A stretch of 64,000 nt of DNA from the NCBI GenBank assembly GCA_003946805.1, contig RPSH01000005.1:1-64000 (forward strand), read 5' to 3'. Below the pieces are notes generated by a model. It worked only from the letters and a program-made list of their open reading frames with translations. It made no database searches and was not told where the DNA came from. Shown here one piece after another: positions 9,051 through 18,007 of this stretch (the first letter of the stretch is position 1; each line of letters opens with the position of its first letter). This DNA comes from Bacillus sp. 2B10. Lineage in GTDB: Bacteria; Pseudomonadota; Alphaproteobacteria; Sphingomonadales; Sphingomonadaceae. The position numbers were made by a program, and so were the translations under genes.

Positions 9051-9085
9051 CCTCGCCCGTTTCGCGACGGGCGGGGCCGTTTTTC
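9051..9085 (+). terminator. Terminator-like stem-loop between transporter and xylD
   Basis: TCGCCCGT pairs with ACGGGCGG around a TTCGCG loop and is followed by GGGCCGTTTTT. As there is no clear new promoter in the short gap before xylD, it probably lowers rather than stops downstream transcription. Confidence 0.6.
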
Positions 9086-9106
9086 CCTACTGATCGAGTG
9101 GACCCG

Positions 9107-10885
9107 ATGACCCGCACCCCCGCCCGCCCGTTCCGATCGCGCGAATGGTTCGCCGCACCCGGCCGGCTCGACATGGCCGCGCTCTATCTCGAACGGTTCA
9201 TGAACTATGGCATCACGCCGAAGGAATTGACCAGCGGACGGCCGATCATCGGCATCGCCCAGTCGGGATCGGACCTTACCCCGTGCAACCGTATCCATCT
9301 GGAGACGGTCAAGCGGGTCAAGGCGGGGATCGAGGCGGCGGGCGGGATTCCGATGGAATTCCCGACGCATCCGATCTTCGAGAATTGCCGCCGCCCGACC
9401 GCGGCGATCGACCGCAACCTCGCCTATCTGGGGCTGGTCGAAATCCTCAACGGTTATCCGATCGACGCGGTGGTGCTGACGACCGGGTGCGACAAGACGA
9501 CGCCGTCGGGGCTGATGGCGGCATCGACGGTCGACATTCCCGCGATCGTGCTGTCTGGTGGGCCGATGCTCGATGGCTGGCACGACGGCGATCTGGTCGG
9601 GTCGGGGACGGTGATCTGGCGTTCGCGGCGCAAGCTGGCGGCGGGCGAGATGACCGAGGACGAGTTCCTCGAAGCCGCGACCGCATCCGCGCCTTCGGCT
9701 GGGCATTGCAACACTATGGGCACCGCATCGACGATGAACGCCATCGCGGAGGGGCTGGGCATGTCGCTGCCCGGCTGTGCCGCGATCCCGGCGCCCTATC
9801 GCGAACGCGGGCAGATTGCGTACGAGACCGGCAAGCGCATCGTCGAGATGGCGTATGAAGACCTGCGCCCGTCGAAGATTCTGACGCGCCAGTCGTTCCT
9901 GAACGCCATCGCGCTCATCACCGCGATCGGCGGGTCGTCGAACGCGCATCCGCATCTGCACGCGATGGCGCGCCATGCCGATATCGAACTCAACCCGTCC
10001 GACTGGATGGACTATGGCTACGACCTGCCGCTGCTGGTCGATGTCCAGCCCGCCGGGCGCTTCCTGGGCGAGCGGTTCCACCGTGCCGGTGGCGTGCCGG
10101 CGGTAGTCAGCGAACTGATCGCGGCGGGCAGGATCGACGGCAACGTCGCCACCGTGACGGGCAGGACGCTGGGCGAGAATGTCGCGCACCGTGTCGCGAC
10201 CGATCGCGAGGTCATCCGGCCCTACGATCAGCCGCTGAAGGAGCAGGCGGGCTTCCTCGTGCTGTCGGGCAATCTGTTCGACGTGGCGATCATGAAGACC
10301 AGCGTGATCGGCCCCGATTTCCGCGCGCGCTATCTGTCGCAACCGGGCAACGAAGGTCGTTTCGAAGGACGGGCGATCGTGTTCGACGGGTCGGACGATT
10401 ACCACCACCGCATCGACGATCCGGCGCTCGACATCGACGAGAACTGCATCCTCGTCATCCGCGGCGCGGGCGTGATCGGCTGGCCGGGATCGGCCGAGGT
10501 CACCAACATGCAGCCGTCGGCGGCACTGCTCCAGCGCGGTATCCAGAGCCTGCCGACGATCGGCGACGGCCGGCAGTCGGGAACGTCGGACAGCCCGTCG
10601 ATCCTCAACGCCTCTCCCGAGAGTGCGGTCGGCGGTGGGCTGGCGTGGCTGCGCACCGGCGACAGGATCCGCATCGACCTGAACCACGGCCGTTGCGACA
10701 TGCTGGTGAGCGACGAAGAGATCGCCCGGCGCAAGGGCGACGGCATCCCGCCGGTCCCGGCCAGCCAGACCCCATGGGAAGAAATCTACCGCGAGAAGGT
10801 CGGCCAGCTGGGCGACGGCGGCGTGCTCGACCTCGCGCTCAAATATCGCCGGACGTCGGAAACGACGCCGCGCCACAATCACTGA
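9107..10885 (+). CDS. xylD: D-xylonate dehydratase (Weimberg pathway)
   Basis: The enzyme turns D-xylonate into 2-keto-3-deoxy-D-xylonate in the cytoplasm. The 592-residue sequence is an IlvD/Edd-family Fe-S dehydratase and looks closely related to Caulobacter XylD over its whole length, including FMNYGITPKELTSG, VVLTTGCDKTTPSG (cluster cysteine), GHCNTMGTASTMNA and the C-terminal RHNH end. I use ATG 9107; a GTG three codons earlier is possible. It is followed 12 nt later by xylX, with xylB and xylC after that, a strong context match. L-arabinonate dehydratase is the nearest alternative. Confidence 0.92.
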   Translation: MTRTPARPFRSREWFAAPGRLDMAALYLERFMNYGITPKELTSGRPIIGIAQSGSDLTPCNRIHLETVKRVKAGIEAAGGIPMEFPTHPIFENCRRPTAAIDRNLAYLGLVEILNGYPIDAVVLTTGCDKTTPSGLMAASTVDIPAIVLSGGPMLDGWHDGDLVGSGTVIWRSRRKLAAGEMTEDEFLEAATASAPSAGHCNTMGTASTMNAIAEGLGMSLPGCAAIPAPYRERGQIAYETGKRIVEMAYEDLRPSKILTRQSFLNAIALITAIGGSSNAHPHLHAMARHADIELNPSDWMDYGYDLPLLVDVQPAGRFLGERFHRAGGVPAVVSELIAAGRIDGNVATVTGRTLGENVAHRVATDREVIRPYDQPLKEQAGFLVLSGNLFDVAIMKTSVIGPDFRARYLSQPGNEGRFEGRAIVFDGSDDYHHRIDDPALDIDENCILVIRGAGVIGWPGSAEVTNMQPSAALLQRGIQSLPTIGDGRQSGTSDSPSILNASPESAVGGGLAWLRTGDRIRIDLNHGRCDMLVSDEEIARRKGDGIPPVPASQTPWEEIYREKVGQLGDGGVLDLALKYRRTSETTPRHNH

Positions 10886-10897
10886 AGGATCGGACCG

Positions 10898-12037
10898 ATG
10901 AAGAGCGAACATGCGGCGCGGATGCTGCCGGTGGATCATGAACGGGCGCTGCTGGTCGGGCGGATGCGACTGGCCGACGGCCCGACACCGGTGGTGGTAC
11001 GCGGTGGCAGGGTGATCGACGTGTCGGCGCACGCGGCGACGGTCGCCGACCTGCTGGAACGCAGCGACATCGCGTCGCTCGATGGCCCGGTGGTGTGCGA
11101 CACCGCCGCGCTCGCCGATCCGGCGGGGCAGCATCCGCCGATCCTGTCGCCGATCGACCTGCAATGCGTGAAGGCGGCCGGCGTGACCTTTGCCGTGTCG
11201 GCGCTGGAACGCGTGATCGAGGAACGCGCGCGCGGCGATGCTGATGCGGCACAGGGCATCCGCGGCGACCTCGAGACGCGCATCGGTGGGGGCATCCGGT
11301 CGGTGAAGCCCGGTTCGGCCGAGGCAGCCGAACTGAAGGCCGCGCTGATCGACGCGGGGATGTGGTCGCAATATCTGGAGGTCGCGATCGGCCCCGATGC
11401 GGAGGTGTTCACCAAGGCGCCGGTGCTATCGACCATCGGTTGGGGCGGCGATGTCGGCATCCGGTCGGATTCGTCGTGGAACAACCCCGAACCCGAAATC
11501 GTCATCGTCGCGACCAGCGACGGCACATCGGTCGGCGCGACGCTCGGCAACGACGTCAATCTGCGTGACTTCGAGGGGCGCTCGGCGCTGCTGCTCGGCA
11601 AGGCGAAGGACAACAACGCCTCGACCGGGATCGGCCCGTTCATCCGCCTGTTCGACGGCAACTTCACGATGGACACGGTGCGCGACGCCGTGGTCGACCT
11701 GCGCATCGATGGTCCGGAAGGCTATGTCCTGACCGGCACCAGCACGATGCGCGAGATCAGCCGCGATCCGGAGGATCTGGTGCGACAGGCGCTGTCCGAG
11801 CATCAGTATCCCGACGGCTTCGTCCTGTTCCTCGGCACGCTGTTCGCGCCGGTGCAGGACCGTGACGAGCCCGGCCGCGGCTTCACCCACAAGCCGGGCG
11901 ACGTGGTGCGCATCTCGACCCCGGCGCTGGGCGAGCTGGCGAATACCGTCACCACGTCGAAGGCCGCCGATCCGTGGGGCTTCGGCATTCGCGACCTGAT
12001 GCGCAACCTCGCGCGCCGCGGCCTGCTCGCCGCCTGA
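10898..12037 (+). CDS. xylX: 2-keto-3-deoxy-D-xylonate dehydratase (FAH superfamily)
   Basis: XylX removes water from 2-keto-3-deoxyxylonate to give alpha-ketoglutarate semialdehyde. The 379 residues resemble Caulobacter XylX throughout: GPTPVVVRGGRVIDVS near the N terminus, SPIDLQCVKAAGVTFAVSAL, ERVIEERARGD, WNNPEPEIVIV (metal-binding glutamates of the fumarylacetoacetate hydrolase fold), GNDVNLRDFEGRSALLLGKA and PDGFVLFLGTLFAP. The ATG is preceded by AAGGA. It lies between xylD and xylB in one operon. The next enzyme, the semialdehyde dehydrogenase XylA, is absent from this window and must be encoded elsewhere. Confidence 0.92.
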   Translation: MKSEHAARMLPVDHERALLVGRMRLADGPTPVVVRGGRVIDVSAHAATVADLLERSDIASLDGPVVCDTAALADPAGQHPPILSPIDLQCVKAAGVTFAVSALERVIEERARGDADAAQGIRGDLETRIGGGIRSVKPGSAEAAELKAALIDAGMWSQYLEVAIGPDAEVFTKAPVLSTIGWGGDVGIRSDSSWNNPEPEIVIVATSDGTSVGATLGNDVNLRDFEGRSALLLGKAKDNNASTGIGPFIRLFDGNFTMDTVRDAVVDLRIDGPEGYVLTGTSTMREISRDPEDLVRQALSEHQYPDGFVLFLGTLFAPVQDRDEPGRGFTHKPGDVVRISTPALGELANTVTTSKAADPWGFGIRDLMRNLARRGLLAA

Positions 12038-12059
12038 TACCTCTTTGCTGGAAACATTC

Positions 12060-12842
12060 ATGTCGCCTGACGATTTCGCCTACCCGATCGCGCCCGAAGC
12101 CCGCGCCTCCTATCCCTCGCTCGCCGGCAAGCGCGTGCTCATCACCGGCGGCGGATCGGGGATCGGTGCGGGCGTGGTCGAAGGGTTCGTGCGGCAGGGT
12201 GCGCACGTTACCTTCTTCGATATTGCGGAAGACGATTCGCGGCAGCTGGTCGAGGATCTGGCGGGCGTCGGGCCGACGCCGGTGTTCCGCCGCGTCGACC
12301 TGACCGATATCGCCGCGCTGCAGTCGGCGATCGCGCAGGCCGGCGAGTTCGACGTGCTGGTCAACAATGCGGCCAGCGACGACCGCCACACGATCGAGCA
12401 GGTCGACGAAGCCTATTGGGACAACCGGATGGGCGTGAACCTGCGCCACCTGTTCTTCGCCGCGCAGGCCGTGATTCCGGGAATGAAGGCGCGCGGGCAC
12501 GGCGTGATCGTCAACATGGGGTCGATCAGCTGGCACCTCGCGCTGGAGGAACTGACGCTGTACCAGACCGCCAAGGCGGCGATCGAGGGGCTGACCCGGT
12601 CGTTCGCGCGCGAGCTGGGCGGGGACGGCATCCGCTCGGTCTGCGTCATCCCCGGCAACGTCCGCACCCCGCGCCAGCTGAAATGGTACACGCCCGAAGG
12701 CGAGGCGGAGATCGTGAAGGCCCAGTGCCTGAACGGCCGGCTGGTCGCGGGCGACATCGCCGCGATGATCCTGTTCCTTGCCTCCGACGATGCGCGGCTG
12801 GTAACCGGTCACAGCTTCTTCGTGGATGCAGGATGGCGATGA
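12060..12842 (+). CDS. xylB: D-xylose 1-dehydrogenase (SDR)
   Basis: This NAD-dependent short-chain dehydrogenase oxidises D-xylose to D-xylonolactone, the first Weimberg step. The 260 residues show the cofactor motif GGGSGIGAG, the NNAAS strand, catalytic Ser in GSISWH and YxxxK in YQTAK. Stretches such as YPSLAGKRVLITGGGSGIG, NLRHLFF and VIPGNVRTPRQLKWYTPEGE match what I recall of Caulobacter XylB. I prefer the ATG at 12060; the frame also has a TTG at 12045. xylC starts one base after its stop region. Confidence 0.92.
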   Translation: MSPDDFAYPIAPEARASYPSLAGKRVLITGGGSGIGAGVVEGFVRQGAHVTFFDIAEDDSRQLVEDLAGVGPTPVFRRVDLTDIAALQSAIAQAGEFDVLVNNAASDDRHTIEQVDEAYWDNRMGVNLRHLFFAAQAVIPGMKARGHGVIVNMGSISWHLALEELTLYQTAKAAIEGLTRSFARELGGDGIRSVCVIPGNVRTPRQLKWYTPEGEAEIVKAQCLNGRLVAGDIAAMILFLASDDARLVTGHSFFVDAGWR

Positions 12843-12843
12843 G

Positions 12844-13734
12844 ATGACCAAGGTACAGCGAACCGAACCCGTCAGCGTCTGGGACCTGTCGGCGCCGCTG
12901 CTCGAAGGGCCGATCTGGGTGACCCGCGACCAGGCCCTGTGGTTCGGCTGTATCAAGACGCCGCGCGTACATCGCTATGACCCGGTCAGCGGCGAGCGGC
13001 GCAGCTGGGCCGCGCCCGGACAATGCGGGTTCGTCCTGCCCAGCGCCGATGGGAAGTTCGTCACCGGGTTGCAGACCGGGCTGCACCGGTTCGATCCCGT
13101 CACCGGCGCGTTCGAGCTGCTGGTCGATCCCGAACCCAATCTGCCGGGCAACCGGCTGAACGACGCCACGGTCGATCCGTCGGGGCGGCTGTGGTTCGGG
13201 ACGATGGACGATGGTGAAAGCGCCGCGACCGGTACGATCTATCGCCTCGCCGCCGATGGCAGCGTGGTCGCGTCCGCGCCGCCGGTGGCGATTACCAACG
13301 GGCCGGCGGTCAGCCCCGACGGACGCACGCTGTATCATGTCGATACGCTGGGCGGGCATGTCTATGCCTGCACCGTCGACGACGACGGGACGCTGGGCGA
13401 CCGGCGGCTGTTCGTGTCGATCCCGAACGACGAAGGCCATCCCGACGGGCCGACCGTCGATGCCGAGGGGTGCGTGTGGATCGGGCTCTACGCCGGCTGG
13501 GGCATCCGCCGCTATTCGCCGAAGGGCGAGTTGCTGGAGACGATCCGGATGCCGGTCGATGCGATCACCAAGATCGCGTTCGGCGGGCCCGATCGCCGCA
13601 CCGTATTCGCGACGACCGCCAACAAGCATCACGACGCCGATCAGGCCGCCACACAGCCGCTGGCGGGCAACCTGTTCCAGTTCGAGGTCGACGTGCCGGG
13701 CGTGGCGGGGACGGAGATTTCGGTCGGGATCTGA
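12844..13734 (+). CDS. xylC: Xylonolactonase (SMP-30/gluconolactonase family)
   Basis: The 296-residue six-bladed beta-propeller lactonase should hydrolyse D-xylono-lactone to D-xylonate. Family motifs seen are LLEGPIW near the N terminus (metal-ligand Glu), NRLNDATVDPSGRLWFGTMD (ligand Asn and Asp region), SPDGRTLYHVDT and HPDGPTVDAEG. The ATG lies 1 nt after the xylB stop, so the two are probably translationally coupled. It is the last gene of the xylose operon, followed by a palindromic repeat and the convergent regulator gene. Confidence 0.9.
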   Translation: MTKVQRTEPVSVWDLSAPLLEGPIWVTRDQALWFGCIKTPRVHRYDPVSGERRSWAAPGQCGFVLPSADGKFVTGLQTGLHRFDPVTGAFELLVDPEPNLPGNRLNDATVDPSGRLWFGTMDDGESAATGTIYRLAADGSVVASAPPVAITNGPAVSPDGRTLYHVDTLGGHVYACTVDDDGTLGDRRLFVSIPNDEGHPDGPTVDAEGCVWIGLYAGWGIRRYSPKGELLETIRMPVDAITKIAFGGPDRRTVFATTANKHHDADQAATQPLAGNLFQFEVDVPGVAGTEISVGI

Positions 13735-13770
13735 TGGGTCGTTTCGTCAGGTCGTGATGACGTTAAACGC

Positions 13771-13884
13771 AACCGTTCGTCCCGAGTAACCGCTGAGCTT
13801 GTCGAAGCGGCATATCGAAGGATCGCGGGGGATGCTTCGATACGGGCCTTCGACAACCTCAGTCCCTACGCGACACGAACGGTT
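13771..13884. repeat. Intergenic palindromic repeat, family B (copy 1)
   Basis: Outer arms AACCGTTCGT and ACGAACGGTT enclose inner arms with GCTGAGCTTGTCGAAG and the approximate reverse complement CTTCGACAACCTCAG. Two other copies are at 22945-23060 and, reduced to the outer arms, at 43681-43706. No gene is seen in the 232-bp gap 13735-13966. Confidence 0.85.
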
Positions 13885-13966
13885 CTGGTTCAGGTCACAG
13901 GAAACGTCCCGCCAGCGCAGGCTGAGGGCTCGCGAGGCTATCACCGGGATGAAGTAGCGCCGGCAC

Positions 13967-14989
13967 TCAGCTCGACTTGCGCACCACCAGTTCGGGCGGC
14001 AGCAGTGCCGGTTCGGTGTCGCGCCGGTTGATCCGCCGGATCAGCATGTCGACCAGCAGCTCGCCCGCCCGCGCATAATCCTGCCGGATCGTCGTCAGCG
14101 GCGGCTGGGCCAGCGAGGCGGCGGGGATGTCGTCGAAGCCGACCAGCGCGACGTCGCGCGGCACGCTGCGTCCCGATTCGACCAGCGCGCGCACCGCACC
14201 CAGCGCGATCATGTCCGACGCGGCGAAGATCGCGTCGAAGGCGATGCCGCGCGCGATCAGCCGGCTGGCGGCGTCATAGCCCGATGCCTCGCTGGACAGG
14301 GCGTCGACCTGCAATCCCGCATCGACCGGCAGGCTGGCGGTGCGCAGCGCATGCGCCAGTCCGGCATAGCGGTCGCGCGATTCGGGATAATGGTTCGACG
14401 CGTCGCCGAGGAACGCGATGCTGCGCCGGCCGCGGTCGATCAGATGCTGCCCGGCATCGCGCCCGCCGCCGAAATTGTCGCAGCCGATGACCGTGCCGGG
14501 ATGGGCGGGGTCGGGGGAGCCCCAGCGGACGAAATGCGTGCCCTGGGTGACGAGTTGGTCGAGGCGGCGCGAATAGGCGTCGAAGTCGCCATAGCCGAGC
14601 AGGATCAGCCCGTCGGCCTTGCGGCTGTCCTCGTAATCGACGTGCCAGTCGGCCGACAGCTGCTGGAACGAGGTGAGCAGGTCGTAGCCGCGCGCGCCGC
14701 AGGTGTGCAGGATCGAGCCGAGCATCGACAGGAAGAACGGGTTGATCCGCGATCCGTCGGGGGCCGGGTCCTCGAAGAACAGCAGCGCCAGCGTCGACGT
14801 GCTGCCGCGGCGCAGCGCCGAGGCGTTCTTGTCGACCTTGTAGTTCAGCTGGCGGGCGATCGCCTCGATCCGGAGGCGCGTGGCGGCGCTGACCGTCCGG
14901 TCGCCGCGCAACGCGCGGCTGACGGTCGGTTGCGATACGCCGGCCAGCGCCGCGATGTCGAACGAAGTCGGCTTGTCGCCCGACGCCAT
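13967..14989 (-). CDS. LacI-family regulator of the maltodextrin/glycogen genes
   Basis: The protein has about 340 residues with an N-terminal helix-turn-helix (SFDIAALAGVSQPTVSRAL), the hinge region (LNYKVDKNASALRRG) and a sugar-sensing domain. I place the start at ATG 14989, just before the HTH. ATG 15004 is nearly as good. Longer frames would run into the divergent promoter. It is divergent from the starch-type receptor operon with a TACGTA palindrome between them, and the same sequence is found before the glycogen operon. It is probably a MalR/SusR-like regulator. The effector (maltose or a maltodextrin) is inferred. Confidence 0.88.
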   Translation of the reverse strand: MASGDKPTSFDIAALAGVSQPTVSRALRGDRTVSAATRLRIEAIARQLNYKVDKNASALRRGSTSTLALLFFEDPAPDGSRINPFFLSMLGSILHTCGARGYDLLTSFQQLSADWHVDYEDSRKADGLILLGYGDFDAYSRRLDQLVTQGTHFVRWGSPDPAHPGTVIGCDNFGGGRDAGQHLIDRGRRSIAFLGDASNHYPESRDRYAGLAHALRTASLPVDAGLQVDALSSEASGYDAASRLIARGIAFDAIFAASDMIALGAVRALVESGRSVPRDVALVGFDDIPAASLAQPPLTTIRQDYARAGELLVDMLIRRINRRDTEPALLPPELVVRKSS

Positions 14990-15067
14990 GAACCTGCCCC
15001 CCATCGCCCGGCATGGGCGTCCGTCCCGGGTGTAGCGGCGCGGCAACGGCAGCGGCAAGCGCCGTCT

Positions 15068-15079
15068 GAATACGTATGC
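15068..15079. promoter_or_regulatory. LacI-type operator in the divergent maltodextrin promoter
   Basis: GAATACGTATGC is palindromic in five of six base pairs around a TACGTA centre. The 11-mer AATACGTATGC recurs exactly at 35931-35941, in front of the glycogen operon. The site is about 80 bp upstream of the regulator start and 100 bp upstream of the receptor gene. Confidence 0.65.
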
Positions 15080-15178
15080 TGTTCGCTTCTCAACGCCCTG
15101 CAATGGTTTCAATAGAAGGGTACGGACGAACCGGGCGAAAGAGCCGGGGAATCAACCATCGTCGGGGAGGATTGGGAC

Positions 15179-17950
15179 ATGCGGTATTCATCGCAAGCGT
15201 CGACGTGCGCCAGCTTGGCGCGCGGGGCGAGCATCACGGCATTGATCGTCGCAGGGGCGCTCGCCGGCGTCGGCACCGCCATGGCGCAGGCCACCGTGCC
15301 GACGCCGGACACGGCACAGCCCGACGCGACCGATCCGACAGCGACCCCGGCGGTCGAGGAAGAGACGACGATCACCGTCACCGGCTTCCGCGCCAGCCTG
15401 GAAAACGCCGTCGCCGAAAAGAAGAATCGCGACCAGGTCGTCGAATCGATCTCGGCCGAGGATATCGGCAAGCTGCCCGACGCCTCGATCGCCGAATCGA
15501 TCGCCCGCCTGCCGGGCCTGACGTCGCAGCGCGTGTCGGGCCGATCGAACTCGATCTCGATCCGCGGCTTCGCGCCCGACTTCTCGACGACCCTGCTGAA
15601 CGGCCGCGAACAGACGTCGACCGGCGACAACCGTGCGGTGGAATACGACCAGTACCCGGCCGAAATCATGAGCCAGGTGCTCGTCTACAAGACCGGTCAG
15701 GCGAACCTCGTCGGACAGGGCCTGTCGGGCACCGTCGACCTGCGCACCGTGCGTCCGCTGGAATATGGTCGTCAGGCGATCTCGATCGGCGGGCGCGGCA
15801 CCTATGCCGATCTCGGCAAGCTGAACGCCGGGTCGCGCGACAAGGGCTACCGCGTCAGCGGCACCTATATAGACCAGTATGCCGACGACACGATCGGCAT
15901 CGCGCTGTCGGGCAACTATCTGGACGAGCCGTACCAGATCCAGGAATTCAACGCCTGGGGCTATGCCGGTTTCAACGGTAATCAGGGCGTAATCGGCGGG
16001 TCGAAGTCGTACGTCACCTCGACGCGCCTCAAGCGCCTCGGCCTGTCGGGCACGCTGCAGTACCGGCCGGTGCCGAACCTGACGGTGACGCTCGACGGCT
16101 TCTATTCGGACTTTAACGACGACCAGATCAAGCGCGGTATCGAACTGCCGCTGGGCTTCGGGCAGGACTTCAACAGCGCGGCCAACCCGAACGGGGTGAA
16201 GCTGACCAACACGACCGCGAACAGCGACGGCTTCGTCACGTCGGGCACGTTCGGCAATGTCGAAGGCGTGGTCCGCAACGACGCGTTCGAGCGCAAGGCC
16301 AAGCTGTATTCGTTCGGCTACAACATGGCGTGGCGCGGCGACGACGGCTGGAACGCGACGCTCGACGCCAGCTATTCGAAGACCGATCGCGAAGAGATCA
16401 TCCTCGAAAGCTATGCCGGCACCGGATACGGCCAGAATGTCGGCGCGAAGGACACGATTGCGTTCACCAGCGGCGCGACCGGCACGCGCTTTTCGCCCAC
16501 GCTGAACTATTCCGATCCGAACCTGATCCTGCTGACCGATCCGCTCGGCTGGGGCGGCAGCAACCTGCAGGCCGGATATTTCAACGACCGGATCGTCAAG
16601 GACCGGATCGCGCAGTACCGTTTTGAGGTCGAGAAGGAACTGGACAGCTTCTTCGGCGCGGTGAAGTTCGGCCTGAACTATACCGATCGCGACAAGTCGC
16701 TGACCCCGGACGAGGCGCTACTGGCGCTGAGCGGTGGACTGCGCCAGCTGCGCATCCCGGACCAGTATGTGAAGGAGTCGACCAGCCTCGGCTATCTGGG
16801 TCTGGGGCCGATGCTGAGCTACGACCCGCGCGACCTGCTCGCCGGCGGCGTGTATTCGCTGATCCCGAACACCAGCCTCGATGTGCCCGCCAAGGCATTC
16901 CGCATCGAGGAAGACCTGATGACCATGTATGTCCAGGCGGACATCAATCAGGAGATCGGCGGATCGGTGCTGACTGGCAATATCGGTTTGCAGGCGGTCA
17001 ACACCGAACAGAAGTCGTCGGGTCTCGTCGCGGCGGCAGGTGCGCTGGCTCCAACCATCCGTGGCGCGGATTACTGGGACTTGCTGCCCAGCCTCAACCT
17101 GTCGCTGCGTCTGCCCGGCGACTGGGTTATCCGTGCTGGTGCCGCGCGACAGGTACAGCGTCCGCGGCTGGACGACATGCGCGTGTCGCAGGGTTACGGT
17201 TACAACCCGCAGGAACGGATCATCACCGGCGGTGGCGGCAATCCGTTTCTCCGTCCGATCCGGTCGAACTCGTTCGATCTGACGCTGGAGAAGTATTTCG
17301 GGCGGTCGGGCTACATCGCGGCACAGGGCTTTTACAAGGACCTGAAGTCGTTCGTGTATAACCAGACGATCCCGTTCGACTATGCCGGCTTCCCGACACC
17401 GACCGGTACGCCGCCGGGCACCCCGACGCTGGGCCGCGCAGACGTGCCGATCAACGGCGAGGGTGGTAGCATCTACGGTGTCGAACTGGCCGCGACGCTG
17501 CCGCTCAACACCTTCGTGTCGTTTCTCGACGGCTTCGGCGTGACCGGCGGCGGGTCGTGGACCAAGACGCAGATCAAGCCGACCCCGACCGCGCCGGCCG
17601 AGGATATCCCCGGCTATTCGAAGTGGGTCGTCAACGGCACCGCCTATTTCGAGAAGTGGGGCTTCAGTGCCCGCGGTTCGGCGCGCTACCGGTCGACCTT
17701 CATTGGCGAATTGTCGGGCTTCGGCGGCAATCGCCAGCGTCGCCGGGCGCTGGACGAGACGATCATCGATGCGCAGATCGGCTATGAGTTCCAGAAGGGC
17801 ACCGCGCTCGAAGGACTGTCGCTGTTCGTGCAGGGCCAGAACCTGACCGACGAGCGCTTCGCGACCGTCGATCCGGCGTACGACCTCGCGGTGATCGATT
17901 ATCAGAGCTATGGCCGGCGCTATCTGGCCGGGGCATCGTTCCGGTTCTGA
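15179..17950 (+). CDS. TonB-dependent receptor, probably for maltodextrins
   Basis: The 923-residue outer-membrane receptor imports its substrate with energy from TonB/ExbB/ExbD. It has a signal peptide (about residues 1-37, ending AMAQ), then a plug domain from about residue 60 (ITVTGFRASLENAVAEKKN, DIGKLPDASIAESIARLPG, SIRGFAPDFSTTLLNGREQ) and a long beta-barrel ending with the aromatic YLAGASFRF. It is of the Caulobacter/Sphingomonas oligosaccharide type. GGGGAGG precedes the ATG. The genes that follow encode alpha-amylase and alpha-glucosidases, which points to maltodextrin or starch fragments as substrate. Confidence 0.9.
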   Translation: MRYSSQASTCASLARGASITALIVAGALAGVGTAMAQATVPTPDTAQPDATDPTATPAVEEETTITVTGFRASLENAVAEKKNRDQVVESISAEDIGKLPDASIAESIARLPGLTSQRVSGRSNSISIRGFAPDFSTTLLNGREQTSTGDNRAVEYDQYPAEIMSQVLVYKTGQANLVGQGLSGTVDLRTVRPLEYGRQAISIGGRGTYADLGKLNAGSRDKGYRVSGTYIDQYADDTIGIALSGNYLDEPYQIQEFNAWGYAGFNGNQGVIGGSKSYVTSTRLKRLGLSGTLQYRPVPNLTVTLDGFYSDFNDDQIKRGIELPLGFGQDFNSAANPNGVKLTNTTANSDGFVTSGTFGNVEGVVRNDAFERKAKLYSFGYNMAWRGDDGWNATLDASYSKTDREEIILESYAGTGYGQNVGAKDTIAFTSGATGTRFSPTLNYSDPNLILLTDPLGWGGSNLQAGYFNDRIVKDRIAQYRFEVEKELDSFFGAVKFGLNYTDRDKSLTPDEALLALSGGLRQLRIPDQYVKESTSLGYLGLGPMLSYDPRDLLAGGVYSLIPNTSLDVPAKAFRIEEDLMTMYVQADINQEIGGSVLTGNIGLQAVNTEQKSSGLVAAAGALAPTIRGADYWDLLPSLNLSLRLPGDWVIRAGAARQVQRPRLDDMRVSQGYGYNPQERIITGGGGNPFLRPIRSNSFDLTLEKYFGRSGYIAAQGFYKDLKSFVYNQTIPFDYAGFPTPTGTPPGTPTLGRADVPINGEGGSIYGVELAATLPLNTFVSFLDGFGVTGGGSWTKTQIKPTPTAPAEDIPGYSKWVVNGTAYFEKWGFSARGSARYRSTFIGELSGFGGNRQRRRALDETIIDAQIGYEFQKGTALEGLSLFVQGQNLTDERFATVDPAYDLAVIDYQSYGRRYLAGASFRF

Positions 17951-17960
17951 CGACCCGTCT

Positions 17961-17985
17961 CCGCCCGCCCCGATGGGGTGGGCGG
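17961..17985 (+). repeat. Stem-loop between receptor and halogenase-like gene
   Basis: An 11-bp stem with one G-U pair (CCGCCCGCCCC with GGGGTGGGCGG) around a three-base loop follows the receptor stop by 10 nt. There is no T-run, so it probably protects or attenuates the transcript and favours receptor over enzyme expression. That role is inferred. Confidence 0.5.
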
Positions 17986-18007
17986 GGCTGACGCGACGGA
18001 GGCTGCA

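Noticed and set aside
7562..11371. A 1269-codon open frame on the minus strand across the transporter, xylD and xylX
   Set aside because: It is antisense to three well-supported enzymes, its translation is Arg/His/Asp-rich without any domain, and such frames are normal in very GC-rich DNA.
15005..15112. N-terminal extension of the second LacI-family regulator
   Set aside because: It would read through the promoter and operator shared with the receptor gene, and the DNA-binding domain starts only after it.
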